The notes under the pieces are model-generated. The model ran no database searches. It was not told the origin of the DNA and worked only from the letters and a program-made list of their open reading frames with translations. The position numbers and the translations under genes are program-made. A stretch of DNA of 45,203 nt. Source: an uncultured Bacteroides sp. Its GTDB lineage: Bacteria > Bacteroidota > Bacteroidia > Bacteroidales > Bacteroidaceae. Below are positions 17,055-24,721 of the stretch, one piece after another; the first letter of the stretch is position 1, and each line of letters begins with the position of its first letter. The stretch lies in the NCBI RefSeq assembly GCF_958445495.1, contig NZ_CAUCSQ010000037.1, positions 1 through 45,203 on the forward strand, written 5' to 3'.

Positions 17055-17873
17055 TTACAGTTTATATACAATATCCTTCACGTACTCAGCCCACTGTGCA
17101 GGAGTCTTCGATTTATCAAAAGTTTGCCAAGGAATCGGTTTGCCGAAAGTGACAGTAAAAGTTTTATGGCGGTTTTTAAACATTTCATCCGCCAGATACA
17201 ACATAGCGATGTTAAACTTAATGCCCAATGTTTTACAAATATTCGCCAGATTGTAGAAAAAATCAGAATTCCTCCCCCCAAAGTGTACCGGTATCACATC
17301 GCGTTTTGTCTGTACGCTCTTTACCACAAAAGTTTTTTTCCATTCCAAATCACGGATTACCCCATCCTGGCGGCGCGAACACAATCCGGCAGGAAACATA
17401 ATCAACTGGTCGTCAGATTGAAAACCCGCTTCCACCATTTTCGGGAAATCCTTCGCCTGCTTTCCCGTTTTATTGATAGGAATACATAGCGGAGCAAGCC
17501 CGTGCAAATTCATCAATAAGTCATTCACCAGATATTTCACTTTTCCTCCGTAATGACGTCCCAGCACATAACCAAGTGCCACGCCATCCTGTCCGCCCAG
17601 CGGATGATTGGAAACAAAAGTGAACAAACCGTTTTCAGGCAGATTTTCAAGCCCTTTCACATCCACTTTCGCATCCAGAAACCCCATACATGCCTCCAAA
17701 AAGTCTACCCCTACCTTATCCTTCGATTCATTCAGGAACACGTTTATCTCATCCTGATGAACAATCCGTTTCAAATAAGAAATCACAAATTTAGGGATGT
17801 ACTTATAATGCTTCGAAGCCTTCGTCCGAAGTATCTTATCGACATCAATCAAAAATAAAGAGTCATCAGTCAT
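17055..17873 (-). CDS. glsA: GlsA-type O-acyltransferase of glycine lipid synthesis (PlsC-like)
   Basis: A 272-residue lysophospholipid-acyltransferase-like protein, expected to add the second acyl chain to the 3-hydroxyl of N-acyl glycine, completing glycine lipid. PlsC motif I is present as NHPLGGQD, with five rather than four residues between His and Asp, a spacing I associate with the Bacteroidetes family. Motif III-like MFPAGLCSRR follows, then VIPVHFGG. I start at 17873 (MTDDSLFLIDVDKI); the frame is open to 17900, but that upstream Met sits inside the predicted -7 element. First gene of the glsA-glsB operon, divergent from the sigma factor gene. Confidence 0.85.
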   Translation of the reverse strand: MTDDSLFLIDVDKILRTKASKHYKYIPKFVISYLKRIVHQDEINVFLNESKDKVGVDFLEACMGFLDAKVDVKGLENLPENGLFTFVSNHPLGGQDGVALGYVLGRHYGGKVKYLVNDLLMNLHGLAPLCIPINKTGKQAKDFPKMVEAGFQSDDQLIMFPAGLCSRRQDGVIRDLEWKKTFVVKSVQTKRDVIPVHFGGRNSDFFYNLANICKTLGIKFNIAMLYLADEMFKNRHKTFTVTFGKPIPWQTFDKSKTPAQWAEYVKDIVYKL

Positions 17874-17897
17874 TCTTTTCAAATAAAAATGATGGCA

Positions 17898-17930
17898 CAA
17901 AATTAACGGTTCTTTTTTATTAATCGCAAT
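17898..17930 (-). promoter_or_regulatory. Promoter of glsA-glsB
   Basis: On the minus strand ATTG (17930-17927), a 21-base spacer, and TAATTTTG (17905-17898), an exact match to the -7 consensus TAnnTTTG with a one-off -33. Transcription would begin near 17891, about 18 nt before the chosen glsA start. Confidence 0.65.
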
Positions 17931-17983
17931 AATTTGGTAGAAAATGCAGGATTTAAGTTCACATCGGGTAAAAACAACACCCG

Positions 17984-18026
17984 AAAACTATCAAATAAGA
18001 CCTAAAAACTATCCGTGGATAGTTTT
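17984..18026. promoter_or_regulatory. Operator-like palindrome upstream of the sigma factor gene
   Basis: A perfect palindrome: AAAACTATCC at 18005-18014, two bases, GGATAGTTTT at 18017-18026. A third copy of the half-site, AAAACTATC, lies at 17984-17992, 21 bp (two helical turns) upstream in direct orientation. The two-base centre is too tight for an RNA hairpin loop and no U-tract follows, so protein binding to DNA is the better reading. It sits between the divergent glsA and sigma-factor genes. Confidence 0.5.
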
Positions 18027-18133
18027 CCCCCTAAATAAAGTCGGATTCTCCCCCGTCCGGGTTCAAAAAACGCCGTAAACTTGCAACATCAAAATTTTCA
18101 CAACGAATATTCACAATCTAAAAAACAACGCAT

Positions 18134-18637
18134 ATGAAAAGTTTAAGCTTCAGAAAAGACCTGGTAGGAGTACAGGATGAATTACTCCGTTTTGCATATA
18201 AACTGACAACCGATCGTGAAGAAGCAAACGATTTGTTGCAAGAAACATCATTAAAAGCATTGGATAACGAAGACAAATACACCCCCGATACGAATTTCAA
18301 AGGATGGATGTACACCATCATGCGTAATATATTTATAAACAACTACCGTAAAGTAGTTCGTGACCAGACGTTTATCGACCATACCGATAACCTCTACCAC
18401 CTGAACCTGCCGCAGGACTCCTGTTTTGAGAGCACGGAAAAGGCTTATGACCTGAAAGAGATGCACCGCATAGTCAACAAGCTTCCCAAAGAATACAGAG
18501 TTCCCTTCGCAATGCACATTTCCGGTTTCAAATATCGGGAAATTGCAGAGAAGTTAAACCTGCCGCTGGGTACAGTCAAAAGCCGTATTTTTTTCACCCG
18601 CCAGAAGTTGCAGGAGGAACTGAAAGATTTTCGCTAA
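18134..18637 (+). CDS. ECF-type RNA polymerase sigma factor
   Basis: A 167-residue sigma-70 family protein. Region 2 is at about residues 12-78 (ELLRFAYKLTTDREEANDLLQET and FKGWMYTIMRNIFINNYRK, the core-binding and -10 recognition helices). Region 4 is at about 110-162 (LPKEYRVPFAMHISGFKYREIAEKLNLPLGTVKSRI contains the helix-turn-helix). There is no region 1 or 3, typical of group IV sigmas. No anti-sigma factor gene follows: the next 70 bp lead to a strong terminator, so it is a single-gene unit controlled by other means. A weak -7-like TAAACTTG lies at 18076-18083, and a palindromic operator candidate lies about 110 bp upstream of the start codon. The regulon cannot be named from sequence. 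Confidence 0.92.
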   Translation: MKSLSFRKDLVGVQDELLRFAYKLTTDREEANDLLQETSLKALDNEDKYTPDTNFKGWMYTIMRNIFINNYRKVVRDQTFIDHTDNLYHLNLPQDSCFESTEKAYDLKEMHRIVNKLPKEYRVPFAMHISGFKYREIAEKLNLPLGTVKSRIFFTRQKLQEELKDFR

Positions 18638-18708
18638 ATAAACCTTAACTACAATAGTTTACAAATTCCGGAATTATTTTTTTATGCAGATTAAGTTATG
18701 CCAGTAAG

Positions 18709-18742
18709 CAAGGGGTTGTCCGGTTTTTCGGACAACCCCTTG
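18709..18742 (+). terminator. Rho-independent terminator after the sigma factor gene
   Basis: A perfect 14-bp stem, CAAGGGGTTGTCCG at 18709-18722 paired with 18729-18742, six-base loop, followed by TTATTAGTT. It lies 72 bp after the sigma factor stop codon. Confidence 0.85.
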
Positions 18743-19125
18743 TTATTAGTTACTGTAAAAGAATAAAAGACTCGAGATTCCTTTATTTCTTCACGAACAA
18801 TAATAGTTTCAAGCTTATCGAATGATATTCTTTATGGACTTACAGACTGTAAGTTTTAAAATCGAGGAACTGACGATTGCAGACAGTTCTTCTTCCCATG
18901 TTCTATCCCTCCCGCCAATCGTCAGCCGGCCGGAAAATAAACATTCCCGACATCTGCATAAAATTTCCCCACTCAAATTACTTTCCAATCCCAACTTCCT
19001 TTATACAGACAAAATATTCAGGATTCACACTTATATTCCCCCACCGGAGACGCCTTCCGGAAGAAGCGTCATTTTCAAGCAAATAGACATTTAACATTCG
19101 GTTGAAAACTTCTCCAAAAGTTTTT

Positions 19126-19187
19126 TCGGGAAAATTGTGGGGAATTGTGGGGAAATTCATACTTTTACGGTCGCTTATTATAATAAG
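19126..19187 (+). promoter_or_regulatory. MraZ-box-like repeats and promoter of the dcw cluster
   Basis: Two direct TGGGG repeats at 19138-19142 and 19148-19152 with the 5-base spacer AATTG, preceded by a degenerate TCGGG at 19126-19130. TGGGN repeats on a 10-bp period are the known binding site of MraZ, which represses its own operon in E. coli. A near-consensus -7 element TACTTTTA lies at 19160-19167, so bound MraZ would cover the -33 region. A perfect 14-bp palindrome, CTTATTATAATAAG, lies at 19174-19187 just before the mraZ start codon. Confidence 0.65.
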
Positions 19188-19190
19188 GTA

Positions 19191-19646
19191 ATGATACGTT
19201 TTTTAGGTAATATTGAAGCCAGGGCAGATGCCAAAGGAAGGGTATTCATACCCGCGACCTTCAGAAAGCAGTTACAGGCCGCTTCTGAAGAAAGGCTCAT
19301 CATGCGTAAAGACGTATTTCAGGACTGCCTGACTCTGTACCCTGAGAGCGTGTGGAACGAGGAATTAAATGAATTGAGAAGCAGACTCAACAAATGGAAC
19401 GGCAAGCATCAACTCATATTCAGGCAGTTCGTGAGCGATGTAGAGATAGTAGCCCCCGACAATAACGGGCGTATATTAATTCCTAAACGGTATTTACAGA
19501 TATGCAGCATACATGGAGACATACGCTTCATCGGTGTCGACAACAAGATAGAAATCTGGGCGAAAGAACGGACAGAACAACCTTTCATGTCTCCCGAAGA
19601 GTTCGGTGCGGCACTAGAAGAAATTATGAATGATGAAAACAGATAA
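19191..19646 (+). CDS. mraZ: Transcriptional regulator MraZ
   Basis: A 151-residue DNA-binding protein with two SpoVT/AbrB-like swapped-hairpin domains: residues 5-50 (NIEARADAKGRVFIPATFRK) and about 80-125 (VAPDNNGRILIPKRYLQI). It forms a ring and represses the division and cell-wall operon in bacteria where it has been studied. First gene of the dcw cluster, with TGGGG repeats 40-55 bp upstream, consistent with autoregulation. The start at 19191 (MIRFLGNIEA) is preferred over an in-frame ATG at 19137, which would lie inside the operator. The stop overlaps the rsmH start. Confidence 0.95.
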   Translation: MIRFLGNIEARADAKGRVFIPATFRKQLQAASEERLIMRKDVFQDCLTLYPESVWNEELNELRSRLNKWNGKHQLIFRQFVSDVEIVAPDNNGRILIPKRYLQICSIHGDIRFIGVDNKIEIWAKERTEQPFMSPEEFGAALEEIMNDENR

Positions 19647-20562
19647 GATGGAGAAAGATGAACTGACATACCACATACCCGTATTGCTCAAAGAAAGTGT
19701 TGACGGAATGAAAATTCGTCCGAACGGAACATATGTAGACGTAACGTTCGGAGGAGGAGGCCATTCACGCGAGATTCTCTCACGGCTTGGGGAAGGAGGA
19801 CGACTGCTCGCCTTCGACCAAGACGAAGATGCGGAGCGAAACATAGTCAATGACACTCATTTCACATTCGTACGCAGTAATTTCCGTTATCTCCATAACT
19901 TCCTGCGTTATCATGACATCGAACAGGTAGATGCGGTTTTAGCCGATTTAGGAGTATCGTCCCACCACTTCGACGACAGTGAACGCGGTTTTTCCTTCCG
20001 CTTCGACGGAGCCTTGGACATGCGTATGAATAAACGGGCAGGACTTACGGCGGCAGACATCCTGAATACCTATGAAGAAGAACGCCTGGCGGATATCTTT
20101 TACCTATACGGTGAACTGAAGAACAGCCGTAAACTGGCATCAGTCATCGTAAAAGCCAGAAACAGCCAATCCATCCGGACCATCGGAGATTTTTTGGAAA
20201 CCGTCAAACCGCTCTTCGGGCGCGAACGCGAAAAGAAAGAGCTGGCAAAAGTATTCCAGGCATTACGAATCGAAGTAAACCAAGAGATGGAAGCATTGAA
20301 AGAAATGCTACAAGCTGCAACCGAAGCGTTAAAACCCGGCGGACGGCTGGTTGTAATCACCTATCATTCGCTGGAAGACCGTATGGTAAAGAACATCATG
20401 AAGACAGGCAACGTAGAAGGCAAACCTGTCAGTGACTTTTTCGGGAACCTGCAAACTCCCCTTCGCCCCGTCAACAACAAAGTCATTGTCCCCGACCAGG
20501 CGGAAATAGAGAGAAACCCACGGTCAAGAAGCGCCAAATTACGGATTGCAGAGAAGAAATAA
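19630..20562 (+). CDS. rsmH: 16S rRNA (cytosine-1402 N4) methyltransferase RsmH
   Basis: A 310-residue SAM-dependent enzyme that methylates N4 of C1402 in the ribosomal P site; also called MraW. SAM-binding motif VDVTFGGGGHSREIL at about residue 35, the ADLGVSSHHFDDSERGFSFR catalytic region at about 110, and the C-terminal NPRSRSAKLRIAEK end are all present. The start at 19630 overlaps mraZ by 17 bp; a second ATG at 19648 just after the mraZ stop is possible. Second gene of the dcw cluster, as in most bacteria. Confidence 0.95.
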   Translation: MMKTDKMEKDELTYHIPVLLKESVDGMKIRPNGTYVDVTFGGGGHSREILSRLGEGGRLLAFDQDEDAERNIVNDTHFTFVRSNFRYLHNFLRYHDIEQVDAVLADLGVSSHHFDDSERGFSFRFDGALDMRMNKRAGLTAADILNTYEEERLADIFYLYGELKNSRKLASVIVKARNSQSIRTIGDFLETVKPLFGREREKKELAKVFQALRIEVNQEMEALKEMLQAATEALKPGGRLVVITYHSLEDRMVKNIMKTGNVEGKPVSDFFGNLQTPLRPVNNKVIVPDQAEIERNPRSRSAKLRIAEKK

Positions 20563-20575
20563 CAAGAGAGAACCT

Positions 20576-20950
20576 ATGGAAGAAGAAGCAATAAAGAAGA
20601 AAGCGGCAGAAGAGGAAAAAGAAGAAGGGAAAAAGAAGAAAAAACGCACTTCACTGAAAAGTATCCTGGGCGGAGACATCCTGGCTACCGACTTTTTCCG
20701 TCGCCAGACGAAACTGCTGGTACTTATCATGGTGTTCATCATCTTCTACATCCACAACCGCTATGCCAGCCAGCAACAGCAGATTGAAATAGACCGGTTG
20801 AAAAAAGAACTGACAGATATTAAATATGATGCGCTGACCCGCAGCTCGGAGTTAATGGAAAAAAGCCGCCAGTCACGCATCGAAGATTATATTTCAAATA
20901 AGGAAAGCGATTTGCAGACCTCTACCAATCCGCCTTACCTTATTAAATAA
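20576..20950 (+). CDS. ftsL: FtsL-like cell division membrane protein
   Basis: A 124-residue bitopic membrane protein. It has a highly charged cytoplasmic tail at residues 1-40 (runs of Glu then Lys), one membrane segment at about 46-60 (LLVLIMVFIIFYIH), and a periplasmic coiled coil from about 64 (SQQQQIEIDRLKKELTDIKYD). Sequence similarity to FtsL is weak in this phylum; the call rests on size, topology and its place between rsmH and ftsI. FtsL links FtsQ to the FtsW-FtsI synthase. The start at 20576 (MEEEAIKKK) follows an AAGAGAGAA purine stretch; an ATG 30 bp upstream overlaps rsmH. Confidence 0.82.
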   Translation: MEEEAIKKKAAEEEKEEGKKKKKRTSLKSILGGDILATDFFRRQTKLLVLIMVFIIFYIHNRYASQQQQIEIDRLKKELTDIKYDALTRSSELMEKSRQSRIEDYISNKESDLQTSTNPPYLIK

Positions 20951-21000
20951 GCCGAGAGAGTTGAAAACCGAGAGTTGAGAGTTTTAAAAGAGTAAATACT
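20951..21000 (+). repeat. Short direct repeats in the ftsL-ftsI spacer
   Basis: GAGAGTTGA occurs at 20956-20964 and 20970-20978, 14 bp apart, with a further partial copy (GAGAGTT) after the second. Low-complexity sequence; no function is evident. Confidence 0.5.
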
Positions 21001-23157
21001 GTGGCAGTAAATAAAAAAAACATAATGACCCGTTACTTCTTCGTCATCCTGCTGATGGCGCTGATAGGAGTAGCAATTGTCGTAAAGGCAGGCATTACGA
21101 TGTTTGCCGAACGGCAATACTGGCAGGATGTAGCCGATCGTTTCGTAAAAGAGAACGTAACAGTAAAGCCCAATCGTGGAAACATCATTTCTTCCGACGG
21201 GAAACTAATGGCAAGCTCTTTGCCCGAATACCGGATATACATGGATTTCATGTCCGGCGAAAAAGACGAGAAACGGAGAAAGAAAGACCAGGCACGTCGC
21301 GACTCCATCCTCAACGCAAACATGGATTCCATTTGTGCCGGACTCCACAGGATATTTCCTGACAAGAGTGCGGCCCAATTCAAGGCACATCTTAGGAAAG
21401 GCCGCCGGGCTAAAAGCCGTAACTATCTGATTTATCCGAAACGCATTTCCTACATACAATACAAAGAAGTTAAAAAACTGCCTGTTTTCTGTTTGAACCG
21501 TTACAAAGGCGGATTCAAGGAACTGGCTTATAACCAGCGTAAAAAGCCCTTCGGCTCGCTGGCTGCGCGTACATTGGGAGACGTGTACGCCGATACGGCC
21601 AAAGGAGCCAGAAACGGTATAGAGCTTGCCTTTGATACGCTCCTACGTGGAAAGAACGGGCTGACTCACCGCCAGAAAGTGATGAATAAATACCTGAACA
21701 TTGTCGACGTACCGCCGGTGGACGGATGCGACTTGATTACCACCATCGATGTCGGCATGCAGGATATATGCGAGAAAGCGCTGGTAGACAAGCTGAAAGA
21801 GTTGAATGCCAGCGTAGGCGTAGTCGTGCTGATGGAAGTAGCCACCGGAGAAGTGAAAGCCATCGTCAATATGACACAGGGCAAAGACGGCGAATATTAT
21901 GAAATGCGCAACAATGCGATTAGCGATATGCTCGAACCGGGTTCCACCTTCAAAACAGCATCCATCATGGTAGCCCTCGAAGATGGCAAAATTACTCCGG
22001 ACTACGTTGTGGATACCGGAAACGGACAAATGCCGATGCACGGACGAGTCATGAAAGACCATAACTGGCATCGCGGAGGATATGGAAAACTCACCGTCAC
22101 CCAAATCTTGGGAGTCTCCTCCAACGTCGGTACATCCTACATCATAGAACATTTTTACGGCAGCAATCCGCAAAAATTCGTGGACGGTCTAAAACGGATG
22201 AGTATCGACCAACCCCTCCATCTGCAAATCGCAGGAGAAGGCAAACCGAATATACGCGGCCCGAAAGAACGTTACTTCTCAAAAACCACCTTACCGTGGA
22301 TGAGCATCGGTTACGAAACACAAGTCCCGCCAATCAATATTCTGACATTCTATAACGGAATAGCCAACAACGGAGTGATGGTGCGCCCGAAATTCGTAAA
22401 AGCGGCAGTAAAAGACGGAGAAACCGTAAAAGAATATCCGACGGAAATCATCAATCCCAAGATTTGCTCGGAAAAGACACTGGCTCAAATTCGCGAGATT
22501 CTCCAAAAAGTGGTCAGCGAAGGACTAGCCAAACCTGCCGGAAGCAAACAGTTTCACGTTTCGGGAAAGACCGGGACGGCACAGATTTCACAAGGAGCGG
22601 CCGGATATAAGACCGGAAGGACCAATTATCTGGTAAGTTTCTGCGGTTACTTTCCATCGGAAGCGCCTAAATACAGCATGATTGTCTCCATTCAAAAACC
22701 GGGATTACCCGCTTCCGGCGGACTGATGGCCGGCAGCGTGTTCAGCAAGATAGCAGAAAGAGTCTACGCTAAAGACCTGCGGCTGCCGCTCACCAATGCA
22801 ATTGACACCAATACCGTAGTCATTCCCCACGTAATGGCTGGAGAAATGAGGCAAACCCAACGGGTACTGGAAGAGCTGGACATCCACATACAAGGGAAAA
22901 TCACCGATTCGGGGAAAGAAGTATGGGGGAGCACTCATTCCGCTCCGAAAGCCGTGGTTTTGGAAAGCCGGGGAATCATGCAGGACTTTGTGCCGAGCGT
23001 TATCGGCATGGGAGCCAAAGATGCAGTCTATCTACTGGAAAGCAGAGGACTAAAAGTCAACCTGGTCGGAGTAGGCAAAGTCAAAAGCCAATCGATAGCC
23101 AACGGAACCATTATAAAGAAGGGACAGACGATTACCCTCACAATGAACCGGAAATAG
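21001..23157 (+). CDS. ftsI: Division-specific penicillin-binding protein (FtsI/PBP3 type) with PASTA domain
   Basis: A 718-residue membrane-anchored transpeptidase that cross-links septal peptidoglycan together with FtsW. One membrane segment lies at about 10-30. The dimer/pedestal domain starts at about 55 (KPNRGNIISSDGKLMASSLPEY). The transpeptidase motifs are Ser315 in EPGSTFK, SSN in GVSSNVGTSY and KTG in VSGKTGTAQI. A single PASTA domain ends the protein (VPSVIGMGAKDAVYLLESRG), a feature absent from E. coli FtsI but usual in Bacteroidetes. The start is GTG at 21001 (MAVNKKNIMTRY); an ATG at 21025 would cut the short cytoplasmic tail. It is the beta-lactam target of the cluster. Confidence 0.95.
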   Translation: MAVNKKNIMTRYFFVILLMALIGVAIVVKAGITMFAERQYWQDVADRFVKENVTVKPNRGNIISSDGKLMASSLPEYRIYMDFMSGEKDEKRRKKDQARRDSILNANMDSICAGLHRIFPDKSAAQFKAHLRKGRRAKSRNYLIYPKRISYIQYKEVKKLPVFCLNRYKGGFKELAYNQRKKPFGSLAARTLGDVYADTAKGARNGIELAFDTLLRGKNGLTHRQKVMNKYLNIVDVPPVDGCDLITTIDVGMQDICEKALVDKLKELNASVGVVVLMEVATGEVKAIVNMTQGKDGEYYEMRNNAISDMLEPGSTFKTASIMVALEDGKITPDYVVDTGNGQMPMHGRVMKDHNWHRGGYGKLTVTQILGVSSNVGTSYIIEHFYGSNPQKFVDGLKRMSIDQPLHLQIAGEGKPNIRGPKERYFSKTTLPWMSIGYETQVPPINILTFYNGIANNGVMVRPKFVKAAVKDGETVKEYPTEIINPKICSEKTLAQIREILQKVVSEGLAKPAGSKQFHVSGKTGTAQISQGAAGYKTGRTNYLVSFCGYFPSEAPKYSMIVSIQKPGLPASGGLMAGSVFSKIAERVYAKDLRLPLTNAIDTNTVVIPHVMAGEMRQTQRVLEELDIHIQGKITDSGKEVWGSTHSAPKAVVLESRGIMQDFVPSVIGMGAKDAVYLLESRGLKVNLVGVGKVKSQSIANGTIIKKGQTITLTMNRK

Positions 23158-23184
23158 AAACAAATACATTATATAGAAGAAACA

Positions 23185-24633
23185 ATGTTATTAAACAAAT
23201 TACTGAAAGCAATCCAGCCGGTACAAATAACCGGAGATTCAAACATAGAAATCACCGGAATCAACATCGATTCCCGTCTGGTAGAAGCCGGACAACTCTT
23301 CATGGCTATGCGTGGTACGCAAACAGACGGCCATGCCTATATACCTGCCGCCATCGGGAAAGGCGCGACTGCCATCCTTTGTGAAGACATGCCGGAACAG
23401 CCCGCAGAAGGTATCACCTACATACAAGTAAAAGACAGCGAAGACGCCGTAGGAAAAATCGCCACGACCTTCTACGGCGATCCCACCTCCAAAATGGAAC
23501 TGGTCGGCGTTACCGGAACAAACGGAAAAACGACAATCGCCACCTTATTATATAATACCTTCCGTTACTTCGGATACAAAGTAGGACTTGTTTCCACCGT
23601 CTGCAATTATATCGACGACGAAGCGATTCCGACGGAACACACCACCCCCGACCCGATCACACTCAACCGGCTGCTGGGACGAATGGCAGATGAAGGATGC
23701 AAATACGCATTCATGGAAGTCAGTTCTCATTCCATCGCCCAAAAACGAATCAGCGGACTGAAATTTGCAGGAGGTATTTTCACTAACCTCACCCGCGATC
23801 ACCTCGACTACCATAAGACAGTAGAGAACTATCTGAAAGCAAAAAAGAAATTCTTCGACGATTTGCCGAAAAGCGCATTCAGCCTGACCAACCTCGACGA
23901 CAAGAACGGATTGGTAATGACACAGAATACGCGCTCCAAAGTCTACACATACTCGCTAAGAAGCCTTAGCGACTTTAAAGGCCGGGTACTGGAATCGCAT
24001 TTCGAAGGAATGCTGCTCGACTTCAACAACCGTGAACTGGCAGTCCGGTTCATTGGGAAATTCAACGCCTCCAATCTGCTGGCTGTATTCGGAACTGCCG
24101 TGTTGCTCGGTAAAAAAGAAGAAGACGTGCTCATAGCTCTCAGCACTCTCCACCCGGTAGCCGGACGTTTCGACTCCATCCGTTCTCCGAAAGGAGTTAC
24201 CGCAATTGTCGATTACGCCCACACGCCGGATGCATTGGCAAATGTGCTGAACGCCATACACGGAATACTCGAAGGAAAAGGAAAAGTAATCACAGTAGTC
24301 GGTGCAGGAGGCAACCGCGACAAAGGCAAACGCCCCATCATGGCAAAAGAGGCGGCCAAAGCCAGTGACCGTGTTATCATCACCTCGGATAACCCGCGTT
24401 TTGAAGAACCGCAGGACATCATCAACGACATGCTGGCAGGACTCGATGCGGAAGACATGAAAAAGACCCTGAGCATCGCCGACCGCAAGGAAGCGATACG
24501 TACTGCCTGCATGCTGGCAGAAAAAGGAGACGTGATACTCGTAGCCGGAAAAGGCCATGAGAACTATCAGGAGATAAAAGGAGTGAAGTATCATTTTGAT
24601 GACAAAGAAATATTAAAAGAAATTTTTAAATAA
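23185..24633 (+). CDS. murE: UDP-MurNAc-L-Ala-D-Glu:meso-diaminopimelate ligase MurE
   Basis: A 482-residue cytosolic Mur ligase that adds the third stem-peptide residue with ATP. ATP-binding loop GVTGTNGKTTIATL at about residue 110; HTTPDP substrate region; central TRDHLDYH; C-terminal SDNPRFEEP. The DNPR sequence marks enzymes that use meso-diaminopimelate rather than lysine, in agreement with Gram-negative murein. It follows ftsI after 27 bp. An 88-bp spacer with a GC-rich hairpin separates it from mraY; murF, often next in other phyla, is absent from this cluster. Confidence 0.96.
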   Translation: MLLNKLLKAIQPVQITGDSNIEITGINIDSRLVEAGQLFMAMRGTQTDGHAYIPAAIGKGATAILCEDMPEQPAEGITYIQVKDSEDAVGKIATTFYGDPTSKMELVGVTGTNGKTTIATLLYNTFRYFGYKVGLVSTVCNYIDDEAIPTEHTTPDPITLNRLLGRMADEGCKYAFMEVSSHSIAQKRISGLKFAGGIFTNLTRDHLDYHKTVENYLKAKKKFFDDLPKSAFSLTNLDDKNGLVMTQNTRSKVYTYSLRSLSDFKGRVLESHFEGMLLDFNNRELAVRFIGKFNASNLLAVFGTAVLLGKKEEDVLIALSTLHPVAGRFDSIRSPKGVTAIVDYAHTPDALANVLNAIHGILEGKGKVITVVGAGGNRDKGKRPIMAKEAAKASDRVIITSDNPRFEEPQDIINDMLAGLDAEDMKKTLSIADRKEAIRTACMLAEKGDVILVAGKGHENYQEIKGVKYHFDDKEILKEIFK

Positions 24634-24648
24634 CGGACAATGTGCCGA

Positions 24649-24692
24649 TATGCCGGCCGACAGGTAAAACGGACCAGAGAACCGACGGCATA
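24649..24692 (+). repeat. Intercistronic hairpin, murE-mraY
   Basis: TATGCCG at 24649-24655 pairs perfectly with CGGCATA at 24686-24692 around a 30-base loop. The same arms recur after ftsW (28818-28836). Confidence 0.5.
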
Positions 24693-24721
24693 CCGGGACA
24701 TGGATAAACAGACAATTATTT

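Larger units (their letters stand above)
18638..19190. other. 553-bp intergenic region before the dcw cluster
   Basis: Contents in order: a rho-independent terminator (18709-18742), a perfect 17-bp palindrome (18838-18854), a 10-bp inverted repeat with a 36-base loop (18870-18879 and 18916-18925), then the repeats and promoter region of mraZ (19126-19187). A 90-codon frame at 18822-19094 shows no domain, signal or start context and I do not count it as a gene. A small RNA is possible but unproven. Confidence 0.6.

Noticed and set aside
18005..18026. The AAAACTATCC palindrome as a terminator
   Set aside because: A two-base centre cannot form a stable loop at full stem length and it is followed by C residues, not T.
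18822..19094. A 90-codon open frame upstream of mraZ
   Set aside because: No domain, signal peptide or ribosome-binding context; it crosses two inverted repeats and its composition looks non-coding.
23956..24594. A 212-codon open frame antisense to murE
   Set aside because: Shadow of a conserved gene with intact motifs.
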